A DNA stretch of 42,257 nucleotides from JABDPF01 sp036351575 (GCA_036351575.1 JAZBPJ010000042.1:1-42257); one strand, 5' to 3'. Counted from the first letter of the stretch, positions 31,523 to 40,572 are shown. Translations and numbers: made by a program. Notes: a model not told the origin generated them from the sequence alone.

Positions 31523-33032
31523 CACCGGGCTGGTCCTCGCCTTCTTGTTCATGGCGGGCGGGGCTGCGCCCGCCGCGGCCGGGTTTCGGGTGACGCCCTA
31601 CGTGCAGAACCCGCATGAGACGGGGGTGACGCTGATGTGGTTCAGCGACACGGAGCAGGCGGGTGAGGTTCGCCTGTACCGTGCCGGCGAGCAGGCCCCG
31701 GTCGCTTACCGGTCCGCGCCGCTGTTCGCCCCGGAAATGGCCTACCAGGAGAGTGAGCAGCCAAAAAACGGAACCGCCTTGCCCTACCGGCACGAACTGC
31801 GCCTTCACGGGCTCGTTCCCGGCGGCCAATATCGCTACACCGTCGAGCAGGGTGGCGAGACCGTCAGCGGCGAGTTTCGCACCCGGCCGGAAGAACCGGG
31901 TTCTTTTCGCTTTATCGTGTTCGCCGACAGCGAGACCGAGCCCGAGTCCGTCGGCAGCCCGGCGCGCTGGCCCGGAACGGGGCCCGCAACGGCGGAACGC
32001 CGGTACCTGGTTGACCAGGAGCGCGGTTACCGGGAAAACCTGCGTGTCATCGCCGAGCGTTCACCGGATTTCGTCGCGATTGCAGGCGACCTGGTAGAAA
32101 GCGGCGGCGAGCAGCGCGACTGGGACGAATTCTGGCGTCTGACCGCCCCGCTGGCGTCCGGCACGCCGATTTACCCGGCTTTGGGCAACCACGAATACTG
32201 GGCCGGCCCGAACGCCAGCCGCCGGTTCCAGGAGTGGGAAGCGGAACGCGCCGTCGCCAAGTACCGCTCCTATTTCGACCTGCCATCCAACGGGATGGGG
32301 CCGCACCACGAGCGTTATTACAGCATCGACTGGGGCCCGCTGACCCTGGTGGTGCTCGACCTGAACAACGGCGTGCCGCACCGCAGCGCGGCCGATACCA
32401 ACTGGTACCAGCGGGCTGAAGGCGAAGGCGGCTTCGCGCCGTCCTGGGCGCCCGGTTCCCTGCAGTACCGCTGGCTTGAAAAGACCCTGCAGCGGGCGCA
32501 GCGTGAAAGCGCCTTCACCTTCGTGATGTTTCACTACAGTCCCTATTCATCCGGTCCGCACGCCCTGCCGGCCGGGGACGGCGAGGACGAAGACCCCCTT
32601 TCCGGTGTTCCCCTGCGCGCCCTGTCGCCCCTGTTCCAGCGCCACGGCGTCGACGTGGTGCTGAACGGCCATGATGAAATGGCCGAGCACTCGATCCTGC
32701 CGGGAGAGCACGAGATTCATTTCTACGACGTGGGTATCGGCGGTGACGGCCTGCGCGGGCCCGCCGCGGGAGCGGAAAACCCCTACCGCGTGTTCCTGGC
32801 GCACGATGACGCGCCCGAGGTCTACGATGAAAACGGAATCCTGGTCGATGGCGGCAAGCATTACGGCCACCTGGAGGTCAACGTAAGCCCGGATGCTGCA
32901 GGCGGCTGGCGGGCGCGCTTCGACATGGTGCATGTTTTTCCGGTCATGGACGCGGACGGGCGAGTGGTCCGGTTCGAGCGGCGGCTGTACGATGACAGCC
33001 TGACCCTGGTTTCCCGCGACAAGATCGAATAA
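31503..33032 (+). CDS. Secreted purple-acid-phosphatase-like metallophosphoesterase
   Basis: A 509-residue protein with a signal peptide (about 24 residues ending GAAPAAA), an FN3-like N-terminal domain (about 25-130, PYVQNPHETGVTLMWFS), and a calcineurin-type metal domain. Motifs: FADSETE, DLVESGG, LGNHEYW, FHYSPYSSG and NGHDEMAEH. These suit a periplasmic phosphatase or phosphodiesterase. An ATG at 31461 is in frame, but TTG 31503 is chosen because GGGAG lies six bases before it and the product then starts at a clean signal peptide. Either way the gene overlaps the end of murA by 20 bases or more. The substrate is unknown. Confidence 0.85.
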   Translation: MSAARLSTGLVLAFLFMAGGAAPAAAGFRVTPYVQNPHETGVTLMWFSDTEQAGEVRLYRAGEQAPVAYRSAPLFAPEMAYQESEQPKNGTALPYRHELRLHGLVPGGQYRYTVEQGGETVSGEFRTRPEEPGSFRFIVFADSETEPESVGSPARWPGTGPATAERRYLVDQERGYRENLRVIAERSPDFVAIAGDLVESGGEQRDWDEFWRLTAPLASGTPIYPALGNHEYWAGPNASRRFQEWEAERAVAKYRSYFDLPSNGMGPHHERYYSIDWGPLTLVVLDLNNGVPHRSAADTNWYQRAEGEGGFAPSWAPGSLQYRWLEKTLQRAQRESAFTFVMFHYSPYSSGPHALPAGDGEDEDPLSGVPLRALSPLFQRHGVDVVLNGHDEMAEHSILPGEHEIHFYDVGIGGDGLRGPAAGAENPYRVFLAHDDAPEVYDENGILVDGGKHYGHLEVNVSPDAAGGWRARFDMVHVFPVMDADGRVVRFERRLYDDSLTLVSRDKIE

Positions 33033-33042
33033 GCGCATCGCC

Positions 33043-34320
33043 GTGACAGAACCGCAATCCCAGCGATCACCCTGGTGGTGGATTCCCAGCCTGTACTTCG
33101 CCGAGGGCGTTCCCTACGTGATGGTGATGACCGTCTCGGTGGTCATGTACAAGAACCTGGGCGTTTCGAACACCGAGATTGCGCTATACACCAGCTGGCT
33201 GTACCTGCCGTGGGTGATCAAGCCGTTCTGGAGCCCGTTTGTCGATGTGCTGAAAACCAAGCGGCTGTGGATTATCGCCATGCAGCTGCTGATCGGCGCC
33301 GGCCTGGCCGGCGTGGCGCTGACCCTGCCGGCCGACAATTTTCTGCGCTACTCGCTGGCTTTCCTGTGGCTGATGGCGTTCAGCTCGGCCACCCACGATA
33401 TCGCGGCCGATGGTTTTTACATGCTGGGCCTGTCGCAGCACCGCCAGGCCTGGTTCGTCGGCATCCGCAGCAGTTTCTACCGCCTGGCGATGATTTTCGG
33501 CCAGGGCCTGCTGGTGATGCTGGCGGGAGTGCTGGAAGAGCGCACGGGCAGTATCCGGCTGGCCTGGACCCTGCTGTTCTACGCGCTGGCCGGGCTGTTC
33601 CTGGCTTTTTCCCTTTACCACCGCGTCGTGCTGCCGCGGCCGGCGGTCGATACCCCGCAGCCGTGGCGTGGTTTCAGCGACGTGGCCGCAAAGTTCGTCG
33701 ACACCTTCGCCTCGTTTTTCCGCAAGGAACACATCGTGGCGGCGCTGGCTTTCATGCTGCTGTTCCGCTTTGCCGAGGCTCAGCTGGTCAAGATCGCGGC
33801 GCCCTTCCTGCTCGACGCCACCGAGGCGGGCGGGCTGGCCCTCTCCAACCAGCAGGTCGGCTTCGTTTACGGAACCGTGGGAATCGTGATGCTTACCCTT
33901 GGAGGCATCCTCGGCGGCCTGCTGGCGGCGCGCAACGGCCTGAAATTCTGGCTGTGGTGGATGGTGGCCGCGATCAACCTGCCCAACGCCGTCTATATTT
34001 TCCTGGCCCTCGTGCAGCCGGAGGCCTTCTGGATCGTCAACCTGGCCGTAGGCGTCGAGCAGTTCGGCTACGGTTTCGGTTTCACGGCCTACATGCTGTA
34101 CCTGATTTACATTTCACAGGGCGAGCACGAAACGGCGCATTTCGCGATCTGCACCGGTTTCATGGCGCTGGGCATGATGCTGCCCGGCATGTTTAGCGGC
34201 TGGCTGCAGGAGGCGGTCGGCTACCGGAACTTTTTCGCGTGGGTGATGCTGGCGACCGTGCCCTCGTTCCTCGTGGCCGCCCTGATACCGCTGGACCGCG
34301 CGTTCGGCCGCAAGGAATAG
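33043..34320 (+). CDS. AmpG-like MFS transporter
   Basis: A 425-residue carrier with about twelve membrane helices. It has the AmpG/PAT-type start SLYFAEGVPYVMV, the WLYLPWVIKPFWSP segment between helices 2 and 3, and SATHDIAADGFYM. AmpG imports anhydromuropeptides in E. coli; other members of the family carry different substrates such as acetyl-CoA. The start is GTG 33043, ten bases after the preceding gene. With murA, NamZ and a tandem GNAT protein in the same transcript, muropeptide or amino-sugar uptake is the likely role, by inference. Confidence 0.82.
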   Translation: MTEPQSQRSPWWWIPSLYFAEGVPYVMVMTVSVVMYKNLGVSNTEIALYTSWLYLPWVIKPFWSPFVDVLKTKRLWIIAMQLLIGAGLAGVALTLPADNFLRYSLAFLWLMAFSSATHDIAADGFYMLGLSQHRQAWFVGIRSSFYRLAMIFGQGLLVMLAGVLEERTGSIRLAWTLLFYALAGLFLAFSLYHRVVLPRPAVDTPQPWRGFSDVAAKFVDTFASFFRKEHIVAALAFMLLFRFAEAQLVKIAAPFLLDATEAGGLALSNQQVGFVYGTVGIVMLTLGGILGGLLAARNGLKFWLWWMVAAINLPNAVYIFLALVQPEAFWIVNLAVGVEQFGYGFGFTAYMLYLIYISQGEHETAHFAICTGFMALGMMLPGMFSGWLQEAVGYRNFFAWVMLATVPSFLVAALIPLDRAFGRKE

Positions 34321-34323
34321 CAC

Positions 34324-35244
34324 GTGTCCGGTGTTGCTCCCTCGTATCGCACCCTTGGCCGTGAAGACTTCGAAGGGCTGCTGGAAATGTGGAACGCCTC
34401 CGCGCCCTTTGACCCCCTGACCCCGGAACTGCTCGAGGAAAAAACCTGGAGCGATCCGGGTTTCGAGACGGAACTGGCCCGGGTCTGCGAAGTGAACGGT
34501 GCGATCGCGGGTTTCGGGATGGCGGTGCTGCGTGAAACCGGCGGCGGCCCGCGCGGCGTGATCAAGCTGCTGGCGGTCGCCGAAGCGCACCGGCGCAGGG
34601 GTATCGGCCGCCGCTTGCTGGCAACGCTCGAAGAGGAACTTCGAAGTCGTGGCGTGCACACGCTCCGGGTCTGCGAATCTCCGCCCAACTACCTTGCGCC
34701 CGGTGTCGACGCGCGCTGTGATTCAGCCAACGGTTTTTTTGAAAAACACGGTTACCGGCCGGCCGGGACCGCATGCAACATGTCCGTTAACCTGCTGGAC
34801 CGTCCGTTTCCGTTTGAACAGGAAGAACGGGCGCTGGCTGTCCAGGGAGTCGAGTGCCGCCGTGCACAGGCCGCGGACCGCGGCGACCTGAACGGCCTGC
34901 TGGAGGCGCACTGGCCTTCGTGGCGGGAAGAAGTCGCCGTGAGCCTGCAAAATGTGCCGCCGGCCCTGCACATCGCGCTGCGCGGAGGCAGGGTCGTGGG
35001 TTTTGCCGCCTGGGACGCGAACAACCGCGGCACGGGCTGGTTCGGGCCGATGGGAACCGCTCCCGGGCTGCGGGGCCTGGGTATCGGCCGGGTTCTTTTG
35101 CTGCGCTGTCTCGCCGATATGAAGGCAGCGGGCCATCCATCCGCCGTCATACCCTGGGTGGAACCCGTGGAGTTTTATGAAAAGGTCGCGGGAGCGGTGG
35201 TCTCCCGGACGTTCAATCGCTACGAAAAGGTGCTTGCGCCATGA
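34324..35244 (+). CDS. Tandem GNAT-domain acetyltransferase
   Basis: A 306-residue protein of two GNAT domains. The first (about 5-155) has the acetyl-CoA pyrophosphate loop RRRGIGRRLL at 90-99. The second (about 170-305) has RGLGIGRVLL at 250-259. Both loops keep the R/Q-x-x-G-x-G/A pattern, so both may bind acetyl-CoA. A two-domain arrangement is found in the clostridial glucosamine/glucosaminide acetyltransferase GlmA, which acts on murein sugars; the NamZ neighbour makes a similar role here attractive but unproven. Start is GTG 34324, three bases after the carrier gene. The stop overlaps the NamZ start by four bases. Confidence 0.82.
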   Translation: MSGVAPSYRTLGREDFEGLLEMWNASAPFDPLTPELLEEKTWSDPGFETELARVCEVNGAIAGFGMAVLRETGGGPRGVIKLLAVAEAHRRRGIGRRLLATLEEELRSRGVHTLRVCESPPNYLAPGVDARCDSANGFFEKHGYRPAGTACNMSVNLLDRPFPFEQEERALAVQGVECRRAQAADRGDLNGLLEAHWPSWREEVAVSLQNVPPALHIALRGGRVVGFAAWDANNRGTGWFGPMGTAPGLRGLGIGRVLLLRCLADMKAAGHPSAVIPWVEPVEFYEKVAGAVVSRTFNRYEKVLAP

Positions 35245-36518
35245 GACCGATTCCGATCCTTTTGTTTTCGCTGTTGCTCATTTCCTGCGGCGCCGAACCG
35301 GAACCGCCCGTGGTGGTTGAAACCGCTGCCGAAACTCCGGAAATGCCGGCAGAGATCTTGCCCGGGGTCGAGGTGCTGGTGCGCGACCATGCCGCTGACC
35401 TGGCGGGAAAGCGCGTGGGCATCCTGACCAACCCGACCGGCGTGACGCGTGGCCTGGAATCCACCATCGACGCGGTGCGCTCGATGCCCGGCGTCGAGGT
35501 CGTGCGGCTGTTCTCGCCGGAACACGGGCTGCGCGGGCAGCATTTTGCCGGCGACAAGGTCAACGAAACCGTCGACCCGGTCTCCGGCCTGCCGGTGATG
35601 AGCCTCTACGGCGCTACCCGCAAACCCACGCCGGAGATGCTCGAGGGCCTGGATGTCATCCTGTACGACATCCAGGACGTCGGGCACCGGACCTACACTT
35701 TCGTCTCCTCGCTGACCTACCTGATGGAAGCCTGCGAAGCGGCCGGCGTCGCCGTCTGGGTGCTGGACCGCCCGGACCCGACCGGCGGGCACATCGTCAG
35801 CGGCCCGATGATCGACGAAGACCTGCTGTCTTTTATCGGCATCCACCGCGTGCCGCAGGTTTACGGCATGACGCCAGGCGAGTGGGCGCAGATGATCCGG
35901 GCCGAGCGCACGCCGGCTATCGACCTGCGCGTGATCCCGATGGAGGGCTGGAAGCGCGGCATGACCTTCGGTGAGACGGGCTGGATCTGGGTGCCGACCT
36001 CGCAGCACATTCCGCAGTGGACGACGAGTTATTTCTACGCCATGACCGGCACGATCGGCGAACTGGGCAAGGTCAGTGTCGGTATCGGCACGCCGACCCC
36101 GTTTGAACTGGTTGGCCAGGAGTGGCTGGACGGCGTCGAGTTCGCCGCCCGGCTCGAGGCTTACGAACTGCCCGGCGTGATCTTTCGCCCTGTTTCCTAT
36201 TCACCGTTCTATGCGCTGGGTACCGGCAAGATGCTGCACGGCGTGCAGATCCATATCAGCGACTACCATGCGGTTGATTCGGCGCGGGTATTGGCCGCGC
36301 TGATCGCGGAACTGGCGCACATGGCGCCTGAACGGAAGCTGTTCGCGGACTATCTGCGCGAGGACGGGTCGCCCAGCGGGTTCCTCAAGGCGCTCGGCAG
36401 GCGCGACATCGCCTGGGCCCTGTCGCATAACGAAGTGCCCGAAGAACTGCTCACCGGCCGTTCGGCAGAGTTCGAGGCTTTTCTCCAGCGCCGTGAAGGC
36501 TACCTGCTCTATGATTGA
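35241..36518 (+). CDS. namZ: DUF1343/NamZ-like exo-N-acetylmuramidase lipoprotein
   Basis: A 425-residue protein with a lipoprotein signal (hydrophobic FSLLLISC ending at Cys16) followed by a DUF1343 domain. Conserved stretches are GKRVGILTNPTGVTR, LFSPEHGLRG, LYGATRKPTPEML, YDIQDVGHRTYTF and LDRPDPTGG. The characterised members (NamZ of Bacillus and Tannerella) release MurNAc from the non-reducing end of murein fragments. A lipobox points to a periplasmic or outer-membrane-attached enzyme. The ATG overlaps the acetyltransferase stop. The family is certain; MurNAc release by this copy is inferred. Confidence 0.85.
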   Translation: MRPIPILLFSLLLISCGAEPEPPVVVETAAETPEMPAEILPGVEVLVRDHAADLAGKRVGILTNPTGVTRGLESTIDAVRSMPGVEVVRLFSPEHGLRGQHFAGDKVNETVDPVSGLPVMSLYGATRKPTPEMLEGLDVILYDIQDVGHRTYTFVSSLTYLMEACEAAGVAVWVLDRPDPTGGHIVSGPMIDEDLLSFIGIHRVPQVYGMTPGEWAQMIRAERTPAIDLRVIPMEGWKRGMTFGETGWIWVPTSQHIPQWTTSYFYAMTGTIGELGKVSVGIGTPTPFELVGQEWLDGVEFAARLEAYELPGVIFRPVSYSPFYALGTGKMLHGVQIHISDYHAVDSARVLAALIAELAHMAPERKLFADYLREDGSPSGFLKALGRRDIAWALSHNEVPEELLTGRSAEFEAFLQRREGYLLYD

Positions 36519-37361
36519 ATGGACGTCATCTCCGCATTGGCTCGACCACGGAACCCGGCACCCGTGATGCAGGCAATAGAACATTCCATCGCAGGCAATC
36601 TCGAAGGTCCGACCGTCGTGTTCGTTCATGGCTGGCCGGACGACGCCAGCCTGTGGCGCCGGCAGGTCGATGTGTTGGGGGCCTATTATCGTTGCGTCCT
36701 GCTGACCCTGCCCAATTTTGGAGAAAAAAGCGAAAAGGCCGGCGGTTACGATTTTCCGGAACTGGTGGCGCGAATCGCAACCACCATCCAAAAAGTCCAG
36801 CCGAGCGGGCGCGTCAAACTCGTCACGCACGACTGGGGCGCCTACCTGGGCTACCTGCTCGAACAGTCACGCCCCGAACTGGTTGAGCGCATGGCCGCCC
36901 TGGACATCGGCGGCCACCTGCATCCGGTCGCCTGGAAAAACCGCCTGATGGTCATGGGCTACCAGTGGCCATTGATCTTGAGCTGGTGGGCGGGCGGCGT
37001 GCTGCCTTCGCTGGGCCGGGCGATGACACGCGCCGTCGGAAAAAAGGTGCGCGTTCCGAAACGCCAGCTTGAGCAAATCCATTCGCGTTATAACTATCTT
37101 TACTTCTACCTCTGGCGCGCGATGGTGCTTCCCTGGCACCGCAAAAAGCTGCTCACCCGTTACCGGCCGCGCTGCCCGGTGCTGTTCCTGTTCGGGGAGC
37201 GCAAGCCCCTGATGTTCCATTCAGAAAAATGGCTGGAGGTCGTCGCCGCCAGCGGCGGACGCGCCAGGGGTGTCGAGGGCGCCGGGCACTGGCTGATGGA
37301 AAGCCATGCGGAAACTGTCAACCGGGAACTCCTGGACTGGTTCAGCCAGGAACCTGTCTAG
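36519..37361 (+). CDS. Alpha/beta hydrolase with aspartate nucleophile
   Basis: A 280-residue alpha/beta hydrolase of the epoxide-hydrolase-like branch. HGWP at 37-40 is the oxyanion motif, the nucleophile elbow reads HDWGA with Asp105 (serine is absent there), and the catalytic histidine is in GAGHW near residue 262. An aspartate nucleophile suits epoxide hydrolases or dehalogenases, not esterases. No signal peptide, so cytoplasmic. It begins directly after the NamZ stop and ends the operon; an in-frame ATG at 36567 would give a version 16 residues shorter, and neither start has a good ribosome binding site. Substrate unknown. Confidence 0.75.
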   Translation: MDVISALARPRNPAPVMQAIEHSIAGNLEGPTVVFVHGWPDDASLWRRQVDVLGAYYRCVLLTLPNFGEKSEKAGGYDFPELVARIATTIQKVQPSGRVKLVTHDWGAYLGYLLEQSRPELVERMAALDIGGHLHPVAWKNRLMVMGYQWPLILSWWAGGVLPSLGRAMTRAVGKKVRVPKRQLEQIHSRYNYLYFYLWRAMVLPWHRKKLLTRYRPRCPVLFLFGERKPLMFHSEKWLEVVAASGGRARGVEGAGHWLMESHAETVNRELLDWFSQEPV

Positions 37362-37575
37362 ATTCACACTTGGTCGCCCAACCGGGCTCGATGCGTTGCT
37401 TCTGCGCCGGGTCGCCTTGCTGATCTGCGGTGTTTCGAACCAATTGGCCGCGCATGACAGGACTTTTTGCGCACACAGTTGCCCCATGCCTTGAACGTCG
37501 GCGGAATCAACTCGCTGTTGTACCTGGCCGTTGGCATACGTACGCTACAGGGCAAAATCAAGACACGGAGTATTT

Positions 37576-38625
37576 ATGAAGAACTGTTTCCACGAACGGG
37601 TTGTCATGGTCCCCGTATGCATGCTTATCGGTCTGTTTTTGGTGTCCAATGCCTGGTCCGCCACTCTGGTGGTGGCCAACAAGGCGGAAGCAACCGTCTC
37701 ACTGATCGATCTTGACGATGGTCGAGTGGCAGCCACGCTGGCAACCGGCGACGGCCCCCACGAGGTCGATGTGTCGGCAGACGGCCGGTTTGCCCTGGTC
37801 ACCAATTACGGCAGCGGCGGGCAGAGCGGCAACAGTCTGACGCTGATCGATGTCGTCAACGCGGAAGTCGTGAAGACGATCGACCTGGGTGAATACAAGG
37901 CGCCACATGGTGTTGAATGGGTGGACGATGGTCGGGCCGCTGTCACGGTGGAAGACAATCAGGCCCTGGTCGTTGTCGATATCGAGAAAGGTGAGATTGT
38001 CCAGGCAATCGGCACGGACCAGCAGGTATCCCACATGGTCGCGCTTGACCCCGATGGGCGCCGTGCCTATACGGCCAATATCGGCTCTGGTTCGATTTCG
38101 GTGCTCAACCTTGCAAGCGGTGAGCGGGTCAGGAATGTTGTCACCGGCAACGGGGCGGAGGGTGTAGCAGTTTCCAGCCTGGGGCATGTTTGGGTGACAA
38201 ACCGCGCGGCCGACACGGTGACCGTTCTTGATGGTGAAACATATACGACACTGAAGGAGATTGCCTCGCCGGGATTCCCGATCCGCGCCACCGCCACGCC
38301 AAAGGGCCAGGTACTGGTGACCCGGGCCAGGGCTGGCGAACTGGTCGTCTATGATGCCGGTACGTTTTCCGAGATCCGGACAGTGGCGTTTGATATCGAC
38401 AGCCTGGGTGCCGAGGGACGCCTGTTTGGTGATCGGTTTGGTGACAGTTCTGTACCGATTGGCGTCATTGTCGATGAAACCGGCGAACATGCCTATGTGG
38501 CTCACGCCAATGCCGACGTGATTACCGAGGTGGACCTCTCCAGCGGTGACGTTGTACGCCTGCTGCGTGCCGGTCGGGAGCCGGATGGCATGGCCTATTC
38601 TGCGCTTTCTCCAAGGCGCGACTGA
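37576..38625 (+). CDS. YncE-like beta-propeller protein (YVTN family)
   Basis: A 349-residue secreted protein. A signal peptide of about 29 residues (ending NAWSA) is followed by repeated blades of about 40 residues with the patterns ATVSLIDLDDG, DGPHEVDVSADGR, NSLTLIDVVN and AYTANIGSGSISVLNL. These match the YVTN/YncE beta-propeller family, which includes quinohemoprotein subunits, DNA-binding YncE and many unknown proteins. ATG 37576 has GGAG five bases before it. It lies 214 bases after the previous operon in a region of lower GC, so it is probably an independent unit. The fold is likely; the ligand is unknown. Confidence 0.8.
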   Translation: MKNCFHERVVMVPVCMLIGLFLVSNAWSATLVVANKAEATVSLIDLDDGRVAATLATGDGPHEVDVSADGRFALVTNYGSGGQSGNSLTLIDVVNAEVVKTIDLGEYKAPHGVEWVDDGRAAVTVEDNQALVVVDIEKGEIVQAIGTDQQVSHMVALDPDGRRAYTANIGSGSISVLNLASGERVRNVVTGNGAEGVAVSSLGHVWVTNRAADTVTVLDGETYTTLKEIASPGFPIRATATPKGQVLVTRARAGELVVYDAGTFSEIRTVAFDIDSLGAEGRLFGDRFGDSSVPIGVIVDETGEHAYVAHANADVITEVDLSSGDVVRLLRAGREPDGMAYSALSPRRD

Positions 38626-38697
38626 TCCAGCATCTGCCAGCAAGCCATAACCGCCAGGCTGATGGCTGCTTCCAGGGGGGAAGCAGAACTGGATCAG
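38622..38697. repeat. Nested inverted repeat after the propeller gene
   Basis: CTGATCCAG (38622-38630, overlapping the stop codon) matches CTGGATCAG (38689-38697) as an inverted pair. Inside it CTGCTTCC (38666-38673) pairs with GGAAGCAG (38679-38686) around AGGGG. There is no T-run. It could be an RNA structure at the 3' end, or the trace of an old insertion. Confidence 0.5.
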
Positions 38698-38760
38698 GGG
38701 TACATCCTGGGTACTTGTTAAGACTGCTTTCGGCCATGAACGGTCCTCTATTGTGCGTAT

Positions 38761-40233
38761 TCAACCGTTCTGGATTAATTGAAGCGCCGCATCCAGAATT
38801 TCATCCTCTTCGGTAAAGGGGTTATCGCTGATCACGTGGTCAGGGATGACGCCCCGCAAGCTCGGATCACCACTGGGGCGTGTCATGCAGGCTTTTGGGA
38901 AGAAAATAAGCATCTCAGTGTTTGGCAAGTTGAACGTATGGAGGGCTCCGCACGAAGAAGGCGTGTCGGATGTCTCCTCCCCCACAAGTACCCCAAATTC
39001 ATAGTCTTGGACAATGGCTGCAACTGCTGAGGTGTTAGAAAAACTGAAACGGTCAACCAGGGTTATTACCTCTCCTTTGAAAGCAAGATCATCAGTTCTT
39101 GGCTGTGTCACCGCGAGCTCAACTTCGAATCGAGATCCATCTTCCAGGGTCATGATCTGTTGTTTCATTTCGGCGAGTTCAGGAATATTAACGTCCTTCC
39201 AAAAGGACTTCGTGACCTGGCTGGTCCGGACACTGAATTTTGACGCAATACGGAAAGGCTTGTCTGCGAAATAGGCAATCATTGGATCACTGAAAGAGTT
39301 ATCGCCACCGTAATTTCCGCGCAGATCAAGAATGAGATGCTGTGCTTTCTTCCTCGCAATCTCCCTAAATGCAGAGTCGATAAAATCCAAAAACTCGGTA
39401 TTGTCGAATGCTTCCTGGGTGGATATGTCCTGTGTCTCGGCATTAAGAAAATCGCCTGGGCGTAAGTAGGCAACGTCACCAATGAACTTAAAAGTTCTCC
39501 CGTCTTTCATGAACGATGGTGACCCTCCAGCCTTTTGTCTTTCCTTGAATTGCTCCAGAGTTATTCCTTTGACTTCGGTGTCTATTTGCTGCCCGTCGGG
39601 CTTTCTGAGGCGAACTGTGCCTGATGAAAAATCACCAAAAACAAACCACCAATTACCCTTCAGCCCCCGGGTCTCCAGAAGAGTCCGCTTGACGTATTCA
39701 CTTTCACCCTGCTGATAGGTATAGAGTTTCTCCAGTAGTTGGTGAATGTCAGTCCCGTTGATTGCGAGGATTTCATCACCAGCTTCAATCTTCCCGTTGT
39801 CTGACCAGTTTGCCGATAAAAGTACTTTTCCTTCCCAGAAGCTTATGTCGAAGGGAATCAGTCGTCCGCCATTCTCATGAAACTGTTGATATGCCTCGGA
39901 TGGAAAACCAGACCAACAGTGCACAAATCCCGCACGCACCACGAATGGCCTGAACAGACGACTGATCTCAAGATAAGTCATCGGGCCGGTAATTGAGGCC
40001 ATGGCCCGTTCAAATGCCTTGTCGTAGTCAGTTTTTGATGTGTTAAGAAAAAGGTCGTAAGTACTGGCCTGAAGCGTCTCGTAGAGAGAAGCAAGGTCTT
40101 CTTGCACGGCCTCAGCAGAATATGTAACCGGCTCATTGGAAGGTGCCATTTCGGCGCCGTTTATCGTCATTGGTGACGTCAGCAGAAAAATCAGAACCAA
40201 CGCGGTCGAAAATCTGCGTAATACCGATTTCAT
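38761..40233 (-). CDS. S41-like peptidase, secreted
   Basis: A 490-residue protein with a signal peptide (about 27 residues ending TINGA), an N-terminal region, a PDZ-like segment (KIEAGDEILAINGTDI near residue 150) and a C-terminal S41 protease core. Core parts: HLILDLRGNYGGDN, and the nucleophile segment DRFSFSNTSAVAA, followed by VGEETSDT. S41 enzymes (tail-specific protease and relatives) degrade periplasmic proteins from the C-terminus. Start is ATG 40233, with AAGGAAG eight bases before it; ATG 40275 is less likely. GC content is visibly lower than in the neighbouring operons, suggesting a later arrival. A 135-base spacer separates it from the propeller gene. Confidence 0.82.
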   Translation of the reverse strand: MKSVLRRFSTALVLIFLLTSPMTINGAEMAPSNEPVTYSAEAVQEDLASLYETLQASTYDLFLNTSKTDYDKAFERAMASITGPMTYLEISRLFRPFVVRAGFVHCWSGFPSEAYQQFHENGGRLIPFDISFWEGKVLLSANWSDNGKIEAGDEILAINGTDIHQLLEKLYTYQQGESEYVKRTLLETRGLKGNWWFVFGDFSSGTVRLRKPDGQQIDTEVKGITLEQFKERQKAGGSPSFMKDGRTFKFIGDVAYLRPGDFLNAETQDISTQEAFDNTEFLDFIDSAFREIARKKAQHLILDLRGNYGGDNSFSDPMIAYFADKPFRIASKFSVRTSQVTKSFWKDVNIPELAEMKQQIMTLEDGSRFEVELAVTQPRTDDLAFKGEVITLVDRFSFSNTSAVAAIVQDYEFGVLVGEETSDTPSSCGALHTFNLPNTEMLIFFPKACMTRPSGDPSLRGVIPDHVISDNPFTEEDEILDAALQLIQNG

Positions 40234-40572
40234 TATGGAAACTTCCTTTGTGTGGAAACTGTATAGAGACCACACGAGAGACAGGCTGTATTTGTTACAG
40301 AAAGAATCAGCATCGGGCGCAAACTTTTCGTGGGCCGCTAATGGCCGATTTCAGAGGTTGGAGATCTCCGAACTCTTAGTTCTCAAAAGGGTCGGTAGCA
40401 GCCTTCAGCGACTAAAATAAGCTTGGTTCCGCTAACCAGCGCATCTCAGAGATTGGATGAAAAAGGCCGCTCGGTTCAGAGAGCGGTCAGCAAGAGAGAT
40501 ATACCAGCTAACGGGTCCACCTCGTTTCTGCCGAAAATAAGCGCCTTTCCCTTGGATCCGAACCACGCTCGA
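40234..40572. other. Noncoding gap with one terminator
   Basis: A 339-base AT-richer stretch without a convincing gene. It holds the upstream region and ribosome binding site of the S41 peptidase gene and, at 40460-40488, a terminator for the gene at 40573. No repeat, RNA gene or promoter was recognised with certainty. Confidence 0.6.
40460..40488 (-). terminator. Intrinsic terminator after the DUF3313-like gene
   Basis: On the minus strand a stem of eight pairs (40465-40472 with 40481-40488, one G-U) with an eight-base loop is followed by five T. It lies 85 bases past the stop of the gene ending at 40573. Confidence 0.7.

Noticed and set aside
37362..37575. Short open frames in the gap after the alpha/beta hydrolase gene
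   Set aside because: They overlap the propeller gene out of frame or have no start site or resemblance to known proteins. I looked for an insertion-sequence remnant but could not support one.
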